Origin: Mactromeris polynyma | Taxonomy: Eukaryota; Mollusca; Bivalvia; Venerida; Mactridae | Assembly (NCBI GenBank): GCA_032209605.1 | Contig: JASFXZ010000013.1 | Coordinates: 8,384,901 to 8,448,900, forward strand | Direction of reading: 5' to 3' | Length of the DNA: 64,000 nt | Shown: piece after piece, positions 23,263-35,600 of the stretch | Position numbering within the stretch: position 1 is the first letter of the stretch | Layout: each line of letters begins with the position of its first letter | The notes under the pieces: model-generated | Seen by the model: only the letters and a program-made list of their open reading frames with translations | What the model was told of the DNA's origin: nothing | The model's database searches: none | Made by a program: the position numbers and the translations under genes

Positions 23263-23760
23263 TTTGTGTTGAGTGCATGGTGTAGAGTGCAGAGTCCAAG
23301 GGTGTATCGTGCTTTGTGCTGAGTGCATGGTGTAGAGTGCAGAGTGCAAGGGTGTATCGTGCTTTGTGTTGAGTGCATGGTGTAGAGTGCAGAATGCAAG
23401 GGTGTATCGTGCTTTGTGCTGAGTGCATGGTGTAGGGTGCAGAGTGCAAGGGTGTATCGTGCTTTGTGTTGAGTGCATGGTGTAGAATGCAGAGTCCAAG
23501 GGTGTATCGTGCTTTGTGTTGAGTGCATGGTGTAGAGTGCAGAGTGCAAGGGTGTATCGTGCTTTGTGCTGAGTGCATGGTGTAGAGTGCAGAGTGCAAG
23601 GGTGTATCGTGCTTTGTGCTGAGTGCATGGTGTAGAGTGCAGAGTGCAAGGGTGTATCGTGCTTTGTGCTGAGTGCATGGTGTAGAGTGCAGAGTGCAAG
23701 GGTGTATCGTGCTTTGTGTTGAGTACATGGTGTAGAGTGCTGAGTGAAGGTTGTGTAGAG
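23262..23760. repeat. Tandem array, 50 bp x about 9.5, derived from the preceding array
   Basis: The unit gtgctttgtgctgagtgcat plus ggtgtagagtgcagagtgcaagggtgt-type sequence is built from the agagtgc/gagtgc motifs of the 22-bp array. It is a secondary, more uniform expansion of a longer segment. Confidence 0.9.
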
Positions 23761-24187
23761 TGCAGAGTGCTGATTGTAGAGTGTAGAGAGCAGGTTACAT
23801 ACTGCTGTGTACTGAGTGCCGAGTCACGGTTATAATTGTTTCAGGAGTTGCTACATATTAGTATACACATTATCTGATATCGTACCTGCTGACAAAATGA
23901 GCTATTAAATTACTAAGTGGATTTAATATAAATTGTTGATAAAGCTGTCTATTTAGTTTGTTTGAACATTCATATTGAGTGGAAAGTGATTCCATGTGTC
24001 AAGAGAAAAAGTTTATTTTTATTGCTTGGTCTTATGTCTTTTTGTAGACTGTGTCAGTACTTTACATTAACATTTTCTTGAATTCGTGTTAACATTTAAT
24101 ACAAATAATTTAGACTGGTTATCATACACAGATCATACATTTATTTATTTTCTATTGAGTTTAACGTTATTTTCGACATTTTTCTGT

Positions 24188-27100
24188 TATACACGGCGAT
24201 CATTGATCTAACCAGTTTTCCTGGAAGTAATTATCAACCAGTAATAACTTCCCTTCTTCAAGCAGCTGACAACTTGCTCACATGAATCAGGGGTGGAGGA
24301 CAGCTGACAACTTGCTCACATGAATCAGGGGTGGAGGACAGCTGACAACTTGCTCACATGAATCAGGGGTGGAGGACAGCTGACAACTTGCTCACATGAA
24401 TCAGGGGTGGATGACAGCTGACAACTTGCTCACATGTATCAGGGGCGGATGACAGCTGACAACTTGCTCACATGTATCAGGGGTAGAGGACAGCTGACAA
24501 CTTGCTCACATGTATCAGGGGTGCAGGACAGTTGACAACTTGCTCACATGAATCAGGGGTGGAGGACAGCTGACAACTTGCTCACATGAATCAGGGGTGG
24601 AGGACAGCTGACAACTTGCTCACATGAATCAGGGGTGGAGGACAGCTGACAACTTCCTCACATGAATCAGGGGTGGAGGACAGCTGACAACTTCCTCACA
24701 TGAATCAGGGGTGGAGGACAGCTGACAACTTGCTCACATGAATCAGGGGTAGAGGACAGCTGACAACTTGCTCACATGAATCAGGGGTGGAGGACAGCTG
24801 ACAACTTGCTCACATGAATCAGGGGTGGAGGACAGCTGACAACTTGCTCACATGTATCAGGGGTAGAGGACAGCTGACAACTTGCTCACATGTATCAGGG
24901 GTGGAGGACAGCTGACAACTTGCTCACATGAATCAGGGGTGGAGGACAGCTGACAACTTGCTCACATGAATCAGGGGTGGAGGACAGCTGACAACTTGCT
25001 CACATGTATCAGGGGTGGAGGACAGCTAACAACTTGCTCACATGAATCAGGGGTGCAGGACAGTTGACAACTTGCTCACATGAATCAGGGGTGGAGGACA
25101 GCTGACAACTTCCTCACATGAATCAGGGGTGCAGGACAGTTGACAACTTGCTGTCATGAATCAGGGGTCGATGACAGCTGACAACTTGCTCACATGAATC
25201 AGGGGTGCAGGACAGCTGACAACTTGCTGTCATGAATCAGGGGTCGATGACAGCTGACAACTTGCTCTCATGAATCAGGGGTGGATGACATCTGACAACT
25301 TGCTCACATGAATCAGGGGTGGAGGACAGCTGACAACTTGCTCTCATGAATCAGGGGTGGATGACAGCTGACTACTTGCTCACATTAATCAGGGGTGGAG
25401 GACAGCTGACAACTTGCTCACATGAATCAGGGGTGGAGGACAGCTGACAACTTCCTCACATGAATCAGGGGTGGAGGACAGCTGACAACTTCCTCACATG
25501 AATCAGGGGTGGAGGACAGCTGACAACTTCCTCACATGAATCAGGGGTAGAGGACAGCTGACAACTTGCTCACATGAATCAGGGGTGGAGGACAGCTGAC
25601 AACTTGCTCACATGAATCAGGGGTGGAGGACAGCTGACAACTTGCTCACATGTATCAGGGGTAGAGGACAGCTGACAACTTGCTCACATGTATCAGGGGT
25701 GGAGGACAGCTGACAACTTGCTCACATGAATCAGGGGTGGAGGACAGCTGACAACTTGCTCACATGAATCAGGGGTGGAGGACAGCTGACAACTTGCTCA
25801 CATGTATCAGGGGTGGAGGACAGCTAACAACTTGCTCACATGAATCAGGGGTGCAGGACAGTTGACAACTTGCTCACATGAATCAGGGGTGGAGGACAGC
25901 TGACAACTTCCTCACATGAATCAGGGGTGCAGGACAGTTGACAACTTGCTGTCATGAATCAGGGGTCGATGACAGCTGACAACTTGCTCACATGAATCAG
26001 GGGTGCAGGACAGCTGACAACTTGCTGTCATGAATCAGGGGTCGATGACAGCTGACAACTTGCTCTCATGAATCAGGGGTGGATGACATCTGACAACTTG
26101 CTCACATGAATCAGGGGTGGAGGACAGCTGACAACTTGCTCTCATGAATCAGGGGTGGATGACAGCTGACTACTTGCTCTCATGAATCAGGGGTGGAGGA
26201 CAGCTGACAACTTGCTCACATGAATCAGGGATGGATGACAGCTGACAACTTGCTCACATGAATCAGGGGTAGAGGACAGCTGACAACTTGCTCTCATGAA
26301 TCTGGGGTGGAGGACAGCTGACAACTTGCTCACATGAATCAGGGGTGCAGGACAGTTGACAACTTGCTGTCATGAATCAGGGGTCGATGACAGCTGACAA
26401 CTTGCTCACATGAATCAGGGGTGCAGGACAGCTGACAACTTGCTGTCATGAATCAGGGGTCGATGACAGCTGACAACTTGCTCTCATGAATCAGGGGTGG
26501 ATGACATCTGACAACTTGCTCACATGAATCAGGGGTGGAGGACAGCTGACAACTTGCTCTCATGAATCAGGGGTGGATGACAGCTGACTACTTGCTCTCA
26601 TGAATCAGGGGTGGAGGACAGCTGACAACTTGCTCACATGAATCAGGGATGGATGACAGCTGACAACTTGCTCACATGAATCAGGGGTAGAGGACAGCTG
26701 ACAACTTGCTCTCATGAATCAGGGGTGGAGGACAGCTGACAACTTGCTCACATGAATCAGGGGTAGAGGGCAGCTGACAACTTCCTCATATGTATCAGGG
26801 GTGGAGGACAGCTGACTACTTGCTCACATGAATCAGGGGTGGAGGACAGCTGACAACTTGCTCACATGAATCAGGGGTAGAGGACAGCTGACAACTTGCT
26901 CACATGAATCAGGGGTGGAGGACAGCTGACAACTTGCTCTCATGAATCAGGGGTGGATGACATCTGACAACTTGCTCACATGAATCAGGGGTGGAGGACA
27001 GCTGACAACTTGCTCTCATGAATCAGGGGTGGATGACAGCTGACTACTTGCTCACATTAATCAGGGGTGGAGGACAGCTGACAACTTGCTCACATGAATC

Positions 27101-30100
27101 AGGGGTGGAGGACAGCTGACAACTTCCTCACATGAATCAGGGGTGGAGGACAGCTGACAACTTCCTCACATGAATCAGGGGTGGAGGACAGCTGACAACT
27201 TCCTCACATGAATCAGGGGTAGAGGACAGCTGACAACTTGCTCACATGAATCAGGGGTGGAGGACAGCTGACAACTTGCTCACATGAATCAGGGGTGGAG
27301 GACAGCTGACAACTTGCTCACATGTATCAGGGGTAGAGGACAGCTGACAACTTGCTCACATGTATCAGGGGTGGAGGACAGCTGACAACTTGCTCACATG
27401 AATCAGGGGTGGAGGACAGCTGACAACTTGCTCACATGAATCAGGGGTGGAGGACAGCTGACAACTTGCTCACATGTATCAGGGGTGGAGGACAGCTGAC
27501 AACTTGCTCACATGAATCAGGGGTGCAGGACAGTTGACAACTTGCTGTCATGAATCAGGGGTCGATGACAGCTGACAACTTGCTCACATGAATCAGGGGT
27601 GCAGGACAGCTGACAACTTGCTGTCATGAATCAGGGGTCGATGACAGCTGACAACTTGCTCTCATGAATCAGGGGTGGATGACATCTGACAACTTGCTCA
27701 CATGAATCAGGGGTGGAGGACAGCTGACAACTTGCTCTCATGAATCAGGGGTGGATGACAGCTGACTACTTGCTCTCATGAATCAGGGGTGGAGGACAGC
27801 TGACAACTTGCTCACATGAATCAGGGATGGATGACAGCTGACAACTTGCTCACATGAATCAGGGGTAGAGGACAGCTGACAACTTGCTCACATGAATCAG
27901 GGGTGGAGGACAGCTGACAACTTGCTCACATGAATCAGGGGTGCAGGACAGTTGACAACTTGCTGTCATGAATCAGGGGTCGATGACAGCTGACAACTTG
28001 CTCACATGAATCAGGGGTGCAGGACAGCTGACAACTTGCTGTCATGAATCAGGGGTCGATGACAGCTGACAACTTGCTCTCATGAATCAGGGGTGGATGA
28101 CATCTGACAACTTGCTCACATGAATCAGGGGTGGAGGACAGCTGACAACTTGCTCTCATGAATCAGGGGTGGATGACAGCTGACTACTTGCTCTCATGAA
28201 TCAGGGGTGGAGGACAGCTGACAACTTGCTCACATAAATCAGGGATGGATGACAGCTGACAACTTGCTCACATGAATCAGGGGTAGAGGACAGCTGACAA
28301 CTTGCTCTCATGAATCAGGGGTGGAGGACAGCTGACAACTTGCTCACATGAATCAGGGGTAGAGGGCAGCTGACAACTTCCTCACATGTATCAGGGGTGG
28401 AGGACAGCTGACAACTTGCTCACATGAATCAGGGGTGGAGGACAGCTGACAACTTGCTCACATGAATCAGGGGTAGAGGACAGCTGACAACTTGCTCACA
28501 TGAATCAGGGGTGGAGGACAGCTGACAACTTGCTCACATGAATCAGGGGTAGAGGACAGCTGACAACTTGCTCACATGAATCAGGGGTAGAGGGCAGCTG
28601 ACAACTTGCTCACATGTATCAGGGGTGGAGGACAGCTGACAACTTGCTCACATGAATCAGGGGTGGAGGACAGCTGACAACTTGCTCACATGAATCAGGG
28701 CTGGATGACAGCTGACAACTTGCTCACATGAATCAGGGGTGGAGGACATCTGACAACTTGCTCACATGAATCAGGGGTAGAGGACAGCTGACAACTTGCT
28801 CACATGAATCAGGGGTAGAGGGCAGCTGACAACTTGCTCACATGTATCAGGGGTGGAGGACAGCTGACAACTTGCTCACATGAATCAGGGGTGGATGACA
28901 GCTGACAACTTCCTCACATGAATCAGGGGTAGAGGACAGCTGACAACTTGCTCACATGAATCAGGGGTGGATGACAGCTGACAACTTGCTCACATGAATC
29001 AGGGGTGGAGGACAGCTGACAACTTGCTCACATGAATCAGGGGTGGAGGACAGCAGACAACTTGCTCACATGTATCAGGGGTGGAGGACAGCTGAAAACT
29101 TCCTCACATGAATCAGGGGTGGAGGACAGCTGACAACTTCCTCACATGAATCAGGGGTGGAGAACAGATGACAACTTCCTCACATGAATCAGGGGTGGAG
29201 GACAGCTGACAACTTCCTCACATGAATCAGGGGTGGAGGACAGCTGACAACTTCCTCACATGAATCAGGGGTGGAGGACAGCTGACAACTTCCTCACATG
29301 AATCAGGGGTGGAGGACAGCTGACAACTTGCTCACATGTATCAGGGGTGGAGGACAGCTGACAACTTGCTCACATGAATCAGGGGTAGAGGACAGCTGAC
29401 AACTTCCTCACATGAATCAGGGGTGGATGACAGCTGACAACTTCCTCACATGAATCAGGGGTAGAGGACAGCTGACAACTTCCTCACATGAATCAGGGGT
29501 GGAGGACAGCTGACAACTTGCTCACATGTATCAGGGGTGGAGGACAGCTGACAACTTGCTCACATGAATCAGGGGTGGAGGACAGCTGACAACTTGCTCA
29601 CATGAATCAGGGGTGGATGACAGCTGACCACTTCCTCACATGAATCAGGGGTAGAGGACAGCTGACAACTTGCTCACATGAATCAGGGGTGGATGACAAC
29701 TTCCTCACATGAATCAGTGGTGGAGGACAGCTGACAACTTCCTCACATGAATCAGGGGTGGAGGACAGCTGACAACTTCCTCACATGAATCAGGGGTGGA
29801 GGACAGCTGACAACTTCCTCACATGTATCAGGGGTGGAGGACAGCTGACAACTTGCTCACATGAATCAGGGGTGGAGGACAGCTGACAACTTGCTCACAT
29901 GAATCAGGGGTGGAGGACAGCTGACAACTTGCTCACATGTATCAGGGGTAGAGGACAGCTGACAACTTGCTCACATGAATCAGGGGTGGATGACAGCTGA
30001 CAACTTGCTCACATGAATCAGGGGTAGAGGACAGCTGACAACTTGCTCACATGTATCAGGGTTAGAGGACAGCTGACAACTTGCTCACATGAATCAGGGG

Positions 30101-30735
30101 TGGATGACAGCTGACAACTTCCTCACATGAATCAGGGGTGGATGACAGCTGACAACTTCCTCACATGAATCAGGGGTGGATGACAGCTGACAACTTCCTC
30201 ACATGAATCAGGGGTGGATGACAGCTGACAACTTCCTCAAATGAATCAGGGGTGGAGGACAGCTGACAACTTGCTCACATGAATCAGGGGTAGAGGACAG
30301 CTGACAACTTGCTCACATGAATCAGGGGTGGAGGACAGCTGACAACTTGCTCACATGAATCAGGGGTAGAGGACAGCTGACAACTTGCTCACATGAATCA
30401 GGGGTAGAGGACAGCTGACAACTTGCTCACATGAATCAGGGGTGGAGGACAGCTGACAACTTGCTCACATGAATCAGGGGTAGAGGACAGCTGACAACTT
30501 GCTCACATGAATCAGGGGTAGAGGACAGCTGACAACTTGCTCACATGAATCAGGGGTGGAGGACAGCTGACAACTTGCTCACATGAATCAGGGGTAGAGG
30601 ACAGCTGACAACTTGCTCACATGAATCAGGGGTAGAGGACAGCTGACAACTTCCTCACATGAATCAGGGGTAGAGGACAGCTGACAACTTGCTCACATGA
30701 ATCAGAGGTGGAGGACAGATGACCGTAGTCAATCC
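24188..30735 (-). mobile_element. Family A SINE split by a giant internal array
   Basis: On the minus strand the SINE tail lies at 24188-24262 (accagttttcctggaa, attatcaaccagta on the plus strand). The body resumes right after the array with atgaccgtagtc (30719-30730), whose complement gactacggtcat is in the SINE at 39794-40650. The tRNA head is missing beyond 30735. Confidence 0.75.
24262..30720. repeat. Giant tandem array, 38 bp x about 170, with higher-order structure
   Basis: The unit is gacagctgacaacttgctca plus catgaatcaggggtggag. Variants (tcc for tgc, gtatc, gtagag, gtgcag, gtcgat, ctgtcatg) recur in blocks at multiples of 38 bp. The marker gacagttgacaacttgctgt occurs at 25135, 25933, 26351, 27529 and 27947, giving spacings of 798, 418, 1178 and 418 bp (21, 11, 31 and 11 units). 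One unit near 29693 has an internal deletion. Confidence 0.98.
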
Positions 30736-31350
30736 AATTATGATTCATTAATTATTATACATTTTAACTTACTTTCATATTATACTGCAATATTTTAAAT
30801 TAAATCCGTTCCATTGTATTGTTAAACATATTATAAACAAGTGTTCGTACACAAATTGTGGACAGTTGATTAATTTATGATAACAGTTATTTTGTACGTA
30901 TAAACCTAATATTGGAATATTCACCATATACCTTGCATATACTCATTGTATAAATATGTTTATTTTGTTCAGAATCTACATGTTGATTTCACTATATAAA
31001 TGTGGTAGGATAGCGTATGCTGTTGTAATAATATAATTATATATATACATGTATGCAGATATTTTATTATGTTCTTAAATGTAATGATTTCATAGAGTTT
31101 CCTTATTGTCACAGATAACAGTTATCCAAGTAGAAATGATCCAACGAAATTTATAGTCTGTATTTATGTTGATATGTTGCACATTTGTTAATATGTTGTT
31201 ATTTCTCACTATCATTGTTTAAATTATATCTAAATAACTACTATACATGAAATATCATGCATACTTGTTTTAATTTTGGGCCAGAGGCATTGTATTGCAA
31301 ATAAAACACTATTTAATTTAGTCTTTAAATACATGCGTAAGTATCGTATT

Positions 31351-31577
31351 AATGAATAGTTGTCTTAATAAATGTAGTGATTTTATAGACATCTCTGTAA
31401 GGTCAATTAATGAAAAGTTGTCGTAATAAATGTAGTGATTTTATAGACATCTCTGTAAGGTCAATTAATGAAAAGTTGTCGTAATAAATGTAGTGATTTT
31501 ATAGACATCTCTGTAAGGTCAATTAATGAAAAGTTGTCGTAATAAATGTAGTGATTTTATAGACATCTCTGTAAGGA
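31351..31577. repeat. Tandem array, 58 bp x about 4
   Basis: The unit is aatgaaaagttgtcgtaata plus aatgtagtgattttatagac plus atctctgtaaggtcaatt. The first copy differs by two bases and the others are identical. Confidence 0.93.
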
Positions 31578-31904
31578 CATCACACATGTTATTATTATTG
31601 AATATATTTATATTATACTAAGAATGAACGAAAGCAGAATATTTCGTTGTCTACATTTATGGATTCAGTTAACATAATATTATTATATTCGTGCAATATT
31701 TCCAAATCTTAACCAGTAATCTACGTCATCTTTGCTTATTGTCACCAACGATTGTGGATACACCATTACGGATATAACTAATCGGAAGTACACCATAAGG
31801 AAGATAATATCGTATATGTACAAACAAGGGACGTAGCTAAACCACTAACCAAAGTCACCGATATATAATTATAATTAGAGCGGCCAGTTTTAATTTAACG
31901 TGTG

Positions 31905-32170
31905 TGGTGTAGTTCAGTCTTCAGAATGCGCTGTCAGCTTGCGGGTTCTCAATACAGACGTAATGTATGAAAGCCTGGTGGTGACAGTTCAGCTTCAATA
32001 ATTCACGAAATCGACTTCATGCATTCACGAGTTCAACTACATGAATTCACGATTTCATTCACATAATTTCACGATTTCATGATTTCAAATGCACGAATTT
32101 AACTTCACGAATTGACAAAATGTACGATTTCAACTTCACGATTTCAACTTCAAGAATTCATGTACTGACG
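31905..32170 (+). repeat. Dispersed repeat Z with short cacgatttcaactt motifs
   Basis: It begins with gtatgaaagcctggtggtga and continues as loose copies of ttcacgatttcaac. The same order occurs in reverse at 60985-61190. A possible tRNA-like stretch at 31905-31960 (tagttcagt, cgggttctcaat) may be a SINE head. Confidence 0.5.
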
Positions 32171-32533
32171 CTACGTCGTACGGAAGATAAGACAGTGACG
32201 GACTGGGGGATCGAGGCTACCATACAATGCGTTGCTAAGGCGTTGTGTTGATGAACAATTCGATCCAACTGTAGATAGACTTTAATATGCACTACACTAC
32301 GTATTTAAATACGCATGTGATCTTCGCACATTCAGCAGTGGCTGAAAATTAACAGACGTTACATAGTAATACTATATTAAACTGGGCTTAATGTAGTGTG
32401 CACTTCAAATCAAATGTATCTTGAAACAACATGCCAAACAGCGCCCCACAGTGCCTCAGTAGTTTGTCACACATTGTAAATCACAAACGCACAAGCTTTA
32501 TCGAAATATTAATTGCCCGCTACGCCATGTTTT

Positions 32534-32580
32534 GTCACGTGACAATGTTATAAAGATCGCAACTTATAAATATCATCTTA
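32534..32580 (+). promoter_or_regulatory. Probable core promoter of the EF-hand gene
   Basis: A perfect 10-bp palindrome gtcacgtgac (32534-32543) carries the E-box CACGTG. A TATA-like tataaag (32549-32555) follows 5 bp later, and a second tataaa lies at 32565-32570. The first TATA would place transcription start near 32580, about 40 nt before the ATG. This is inferred from motifs only. Confidence 0.5.
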
Positions 32581-32621
32581 GTATAGCATTAAGTACGTTC
32601 AGGATATTGACAACAAACACA

Positions 32622-32624
32622 ATG
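32622..32624 (+). CDS. EF-hand gene exon 1, initiator ATG only
   Basis: The coding part of exon 1 is only the ATG, followed at once by the donor gtaaat. Calmodulin genes in animals typically have their first intron right after the start codon. The 5'UTR should run from about 32580. Confidence 0.85.
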
Positions 32625-35600
32625 GTAAATCTTTCATTATTTTTTCACTGAGATCAAGAAAAAAAAATATTTTTTTAAATATTGCTCAATCAGTAAATTA
32701 ACCATTTATCGATCGGTCGGTCGGGCGGTCGGTCGGTCAGGCGGTGGCTTCTTCCTATGGAATCTAGATACGAATTATAAGCATATTTATTGATTGGCAT
32801 TTCCATCATTTTCTTAAACATAATAAAACAGAGTTCCGTGATATATATTTCCCACTAATTGTGTTACAATTTGTATTTTAGGGAGTTGGGCGCAGTAAGT
32901 CTTCAGCTACGAAAGAGTTTGAAAAGGGTAAGCATAGAAATACGTATAAAATATACGTAAGTAAAACAAAAAACGCGCCATGTTGATAGACATCAATTCT
33001 TGTGCATTTAAGTTAAAGGATATACTATCATTCATATAGAGAACTTTTACAGATAAATCTTAATATTCATTTCACGAATGTCAGATTTAATCTGGTTTCA
33101 TAGTTTCTTCCTGCACTTGCTATAAAGTAGACGTATGTGATCATACATTTATTGCTGAAAAATCCAACATTCAACAATTTCAGACTTGAAGTATATGTTC
33201 AACTTGTTTGATACAAACGGGGACAAGAGTATAACAATAGATGAGCTAGGAGCCGTCCTTGCATGTGGCAGTCTTCAAATGACGGAAGATGAAATACGTC
33301 AAGCAATGATAGATATCGATAAAAACGGTAAAATACTTTCTATTCTGTTATAGTTCCCTGTTCATAAATGAACACAGAAGTCAGTTTTACTCATAAACTT
33401 TCTTCGGGATTATGAACCTCAGTTCCTTTGTTCTCTTGCGAGCAAATGACAAAGTCCCAAAGCGAATGAGGAATGCAACTCTCTTCAACAATTCAACAAC
33501 AGTGTCAATTTCCCAGCGTTAAACAAATATAAATTTTAAATCTCTAGTGGCAGAGTGGTTTATGCATCCGCATTCGGAGCGGGAGGTCGAAGATTCGAAT
33601 CCCGGTTTTGGTCAGGTCTATTTGGCCGATGGTTGAATAACGGTGACCGTGTGCCTACCTGCATGGTGTCTGACATTAAAGGATAGCAATCGGGAAGTTA
33701 ATGTGCTCAGAAAGTAGGTATATATCTTAAGTCAGAAATGGCTGATTCTTTAAATAGGAGTGACAATATAATAAATAAACACCGTTGAACAATCTCAACA
33801 ACAGTCGTCATTTGCGTCTCTGTAAGGGTGTTGTGCATGGCACCAAACGGCCCATATCTACTATTTTCAGAGAATATCAATAACATATACTGGTCACAAA
33901 TGCTAACCTGTCAGTGTTGTTTCTCACTTTCTCAGTTTTATACAAGCTACTGAATATCTTTTATTGATCTTTATTTGGGTAAGCTACAACATTAATCATT
34001 CAACAACCTAAAAACGTCGACGTAAACCTGTCACAAGTATGCTAATCTTTCAGATCTTAATGTATTGAAGATTCCCAAAGTATGAAATTGAGGGTTAGCT
34101 CTTTGACCAGTATGTTTTTATACAACGACAAATTGAAAATATGTAAAATCCTTATTGTTTTTCAGGCGATGGAAAAATTGAGTACAAAGAGTTCAGGAAA
34201 CACATGCTGAAGCAACTTGGCAGGTCGATCTCCAAAGATGAAGTACAAGAAGAGATTAAACAAGCATTTCGACTATTTGATATCGATCAGGATGGTTACG
34301 TGGACAAAGATGAGTTACAGTGAGTGAAAGCAATGCATATTTGCCCAGTTCGAGTAATATAAGATCAGTCCATTTAAAAACGCACTGTGTGGGATTTCTA
34401 ATTTTTTATTAAATGACTTTTAGAATACAAGAAAAGGACTTGACACGATAGTAGTGCATGTGTACGCATCATGCATGCTAAATGTCATGACGATCGACAA
34501 GTATTTTCATAAAAAACGAGTTTCAAAAGAAATAAAATGAAATTTAAAGAAATATGGTTGGAATGCTCAGTACATACAAAAACACAATTCTTTGTACCTG
34601 TCATATGTCTTTTAAATATCATTTTAGCGTGTTTTAAACTCATTTTGATATGCAAATACCCGTTGACGGAAAGAAAACTTAGCGTTCATCATTGCGTACA
34701 ATAAAATAATATCATGTTAAGTTTCTTATCTTACCTCCCTAGGTAAGTTCATGAAATTTCAGAAATCTTACATTTTGCGTTTTCAAATGTATAATAAGAC
34801 AGTAATGTAAAGGGAGGATCTCAACAATATCGCTAATCGCATCGGCCAAATATCGATATTTCCAGTCGTCTAAATTGCATTGATTAGATGGGGAACGCTA
34901 CGTATTTATTATCATTATTTCTATATTTTTTAACATATTTAAAAGTTTCAAGCAGATTTGGAAACCTCAATGTATCGTCTTTTCAATCGTATAAAAATAT
35001 TGAAAATTTAAATATGTTTAGGTGGGGGAATTAACTGTTTTCTTGAGCCACCCAGTTTCTTATTGTAATCAGTGTGAACGGTCCGTTTTTCCTGGACGTC
35101 CGACGTGTTTAAATCACTATTTTAACTTATCCTTAGACAGGAATTCAAAGTTTCAAGCGTATTCTGTTAGGTGTCCAACGGTGTCAATTGATGTAATTTA
35201 TTATGAAAACAAAATGGGGGAATTTAGAGATATATGAAGTACATGTCAATTTCAAGAGTGTTTCCGTGATATCTCACGGAAATTCACGAAGATTAGCGAG
35301 TGATACCGATTTCGGTTAGACTTCCTTGTGATAAGTTTAATCTCCACATGTGGTCTCGTAAGATATTATCTCAATCAAACTGTTCGCTGGACCATGGTTT
35401 ATGGTGGTAATGTGTAGACTGCATTTATGCAATAATATAGCGTTAAGTTCTGTTAAGCTTCATGAATTAATTTCTTCTAGAAGACCATATCGCGACTCTT
35501 GTGTCGTATTTTCTTTAGCAGCAGCTTAATTTCAATTGTGATAAACATTTTGTTTTATTCAGCGCAAAGATATAGGCATTGGTCACAAAATTGAACATAA

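Larger units (their letters stand above)
30736..32533. other. Intergenic AT-rich DNA between the 38-bp array and the EF-hand promoter
   Basis: It holds only the 58-bp array and repeat Z. The missing first exon of the minus-strand GPCR could lie here or in 21.7-24.2 kb, but I found no convincing signal peptide with a donor site. Confidence 0.4.

Noticed and set aside
23881..23960. Candidate first GPCR exon ending at a gtacga donor on the minus strand
   Set aside because: The phase-0 reading contains a stop and has no ATG or signal peptide.
24262..30720. CRISPR-like regularly spaced repeats
   Set aside because: Units are directly adjacent with no unique spacers, the genome is eukaryotic, and the unit is SINE sequence.
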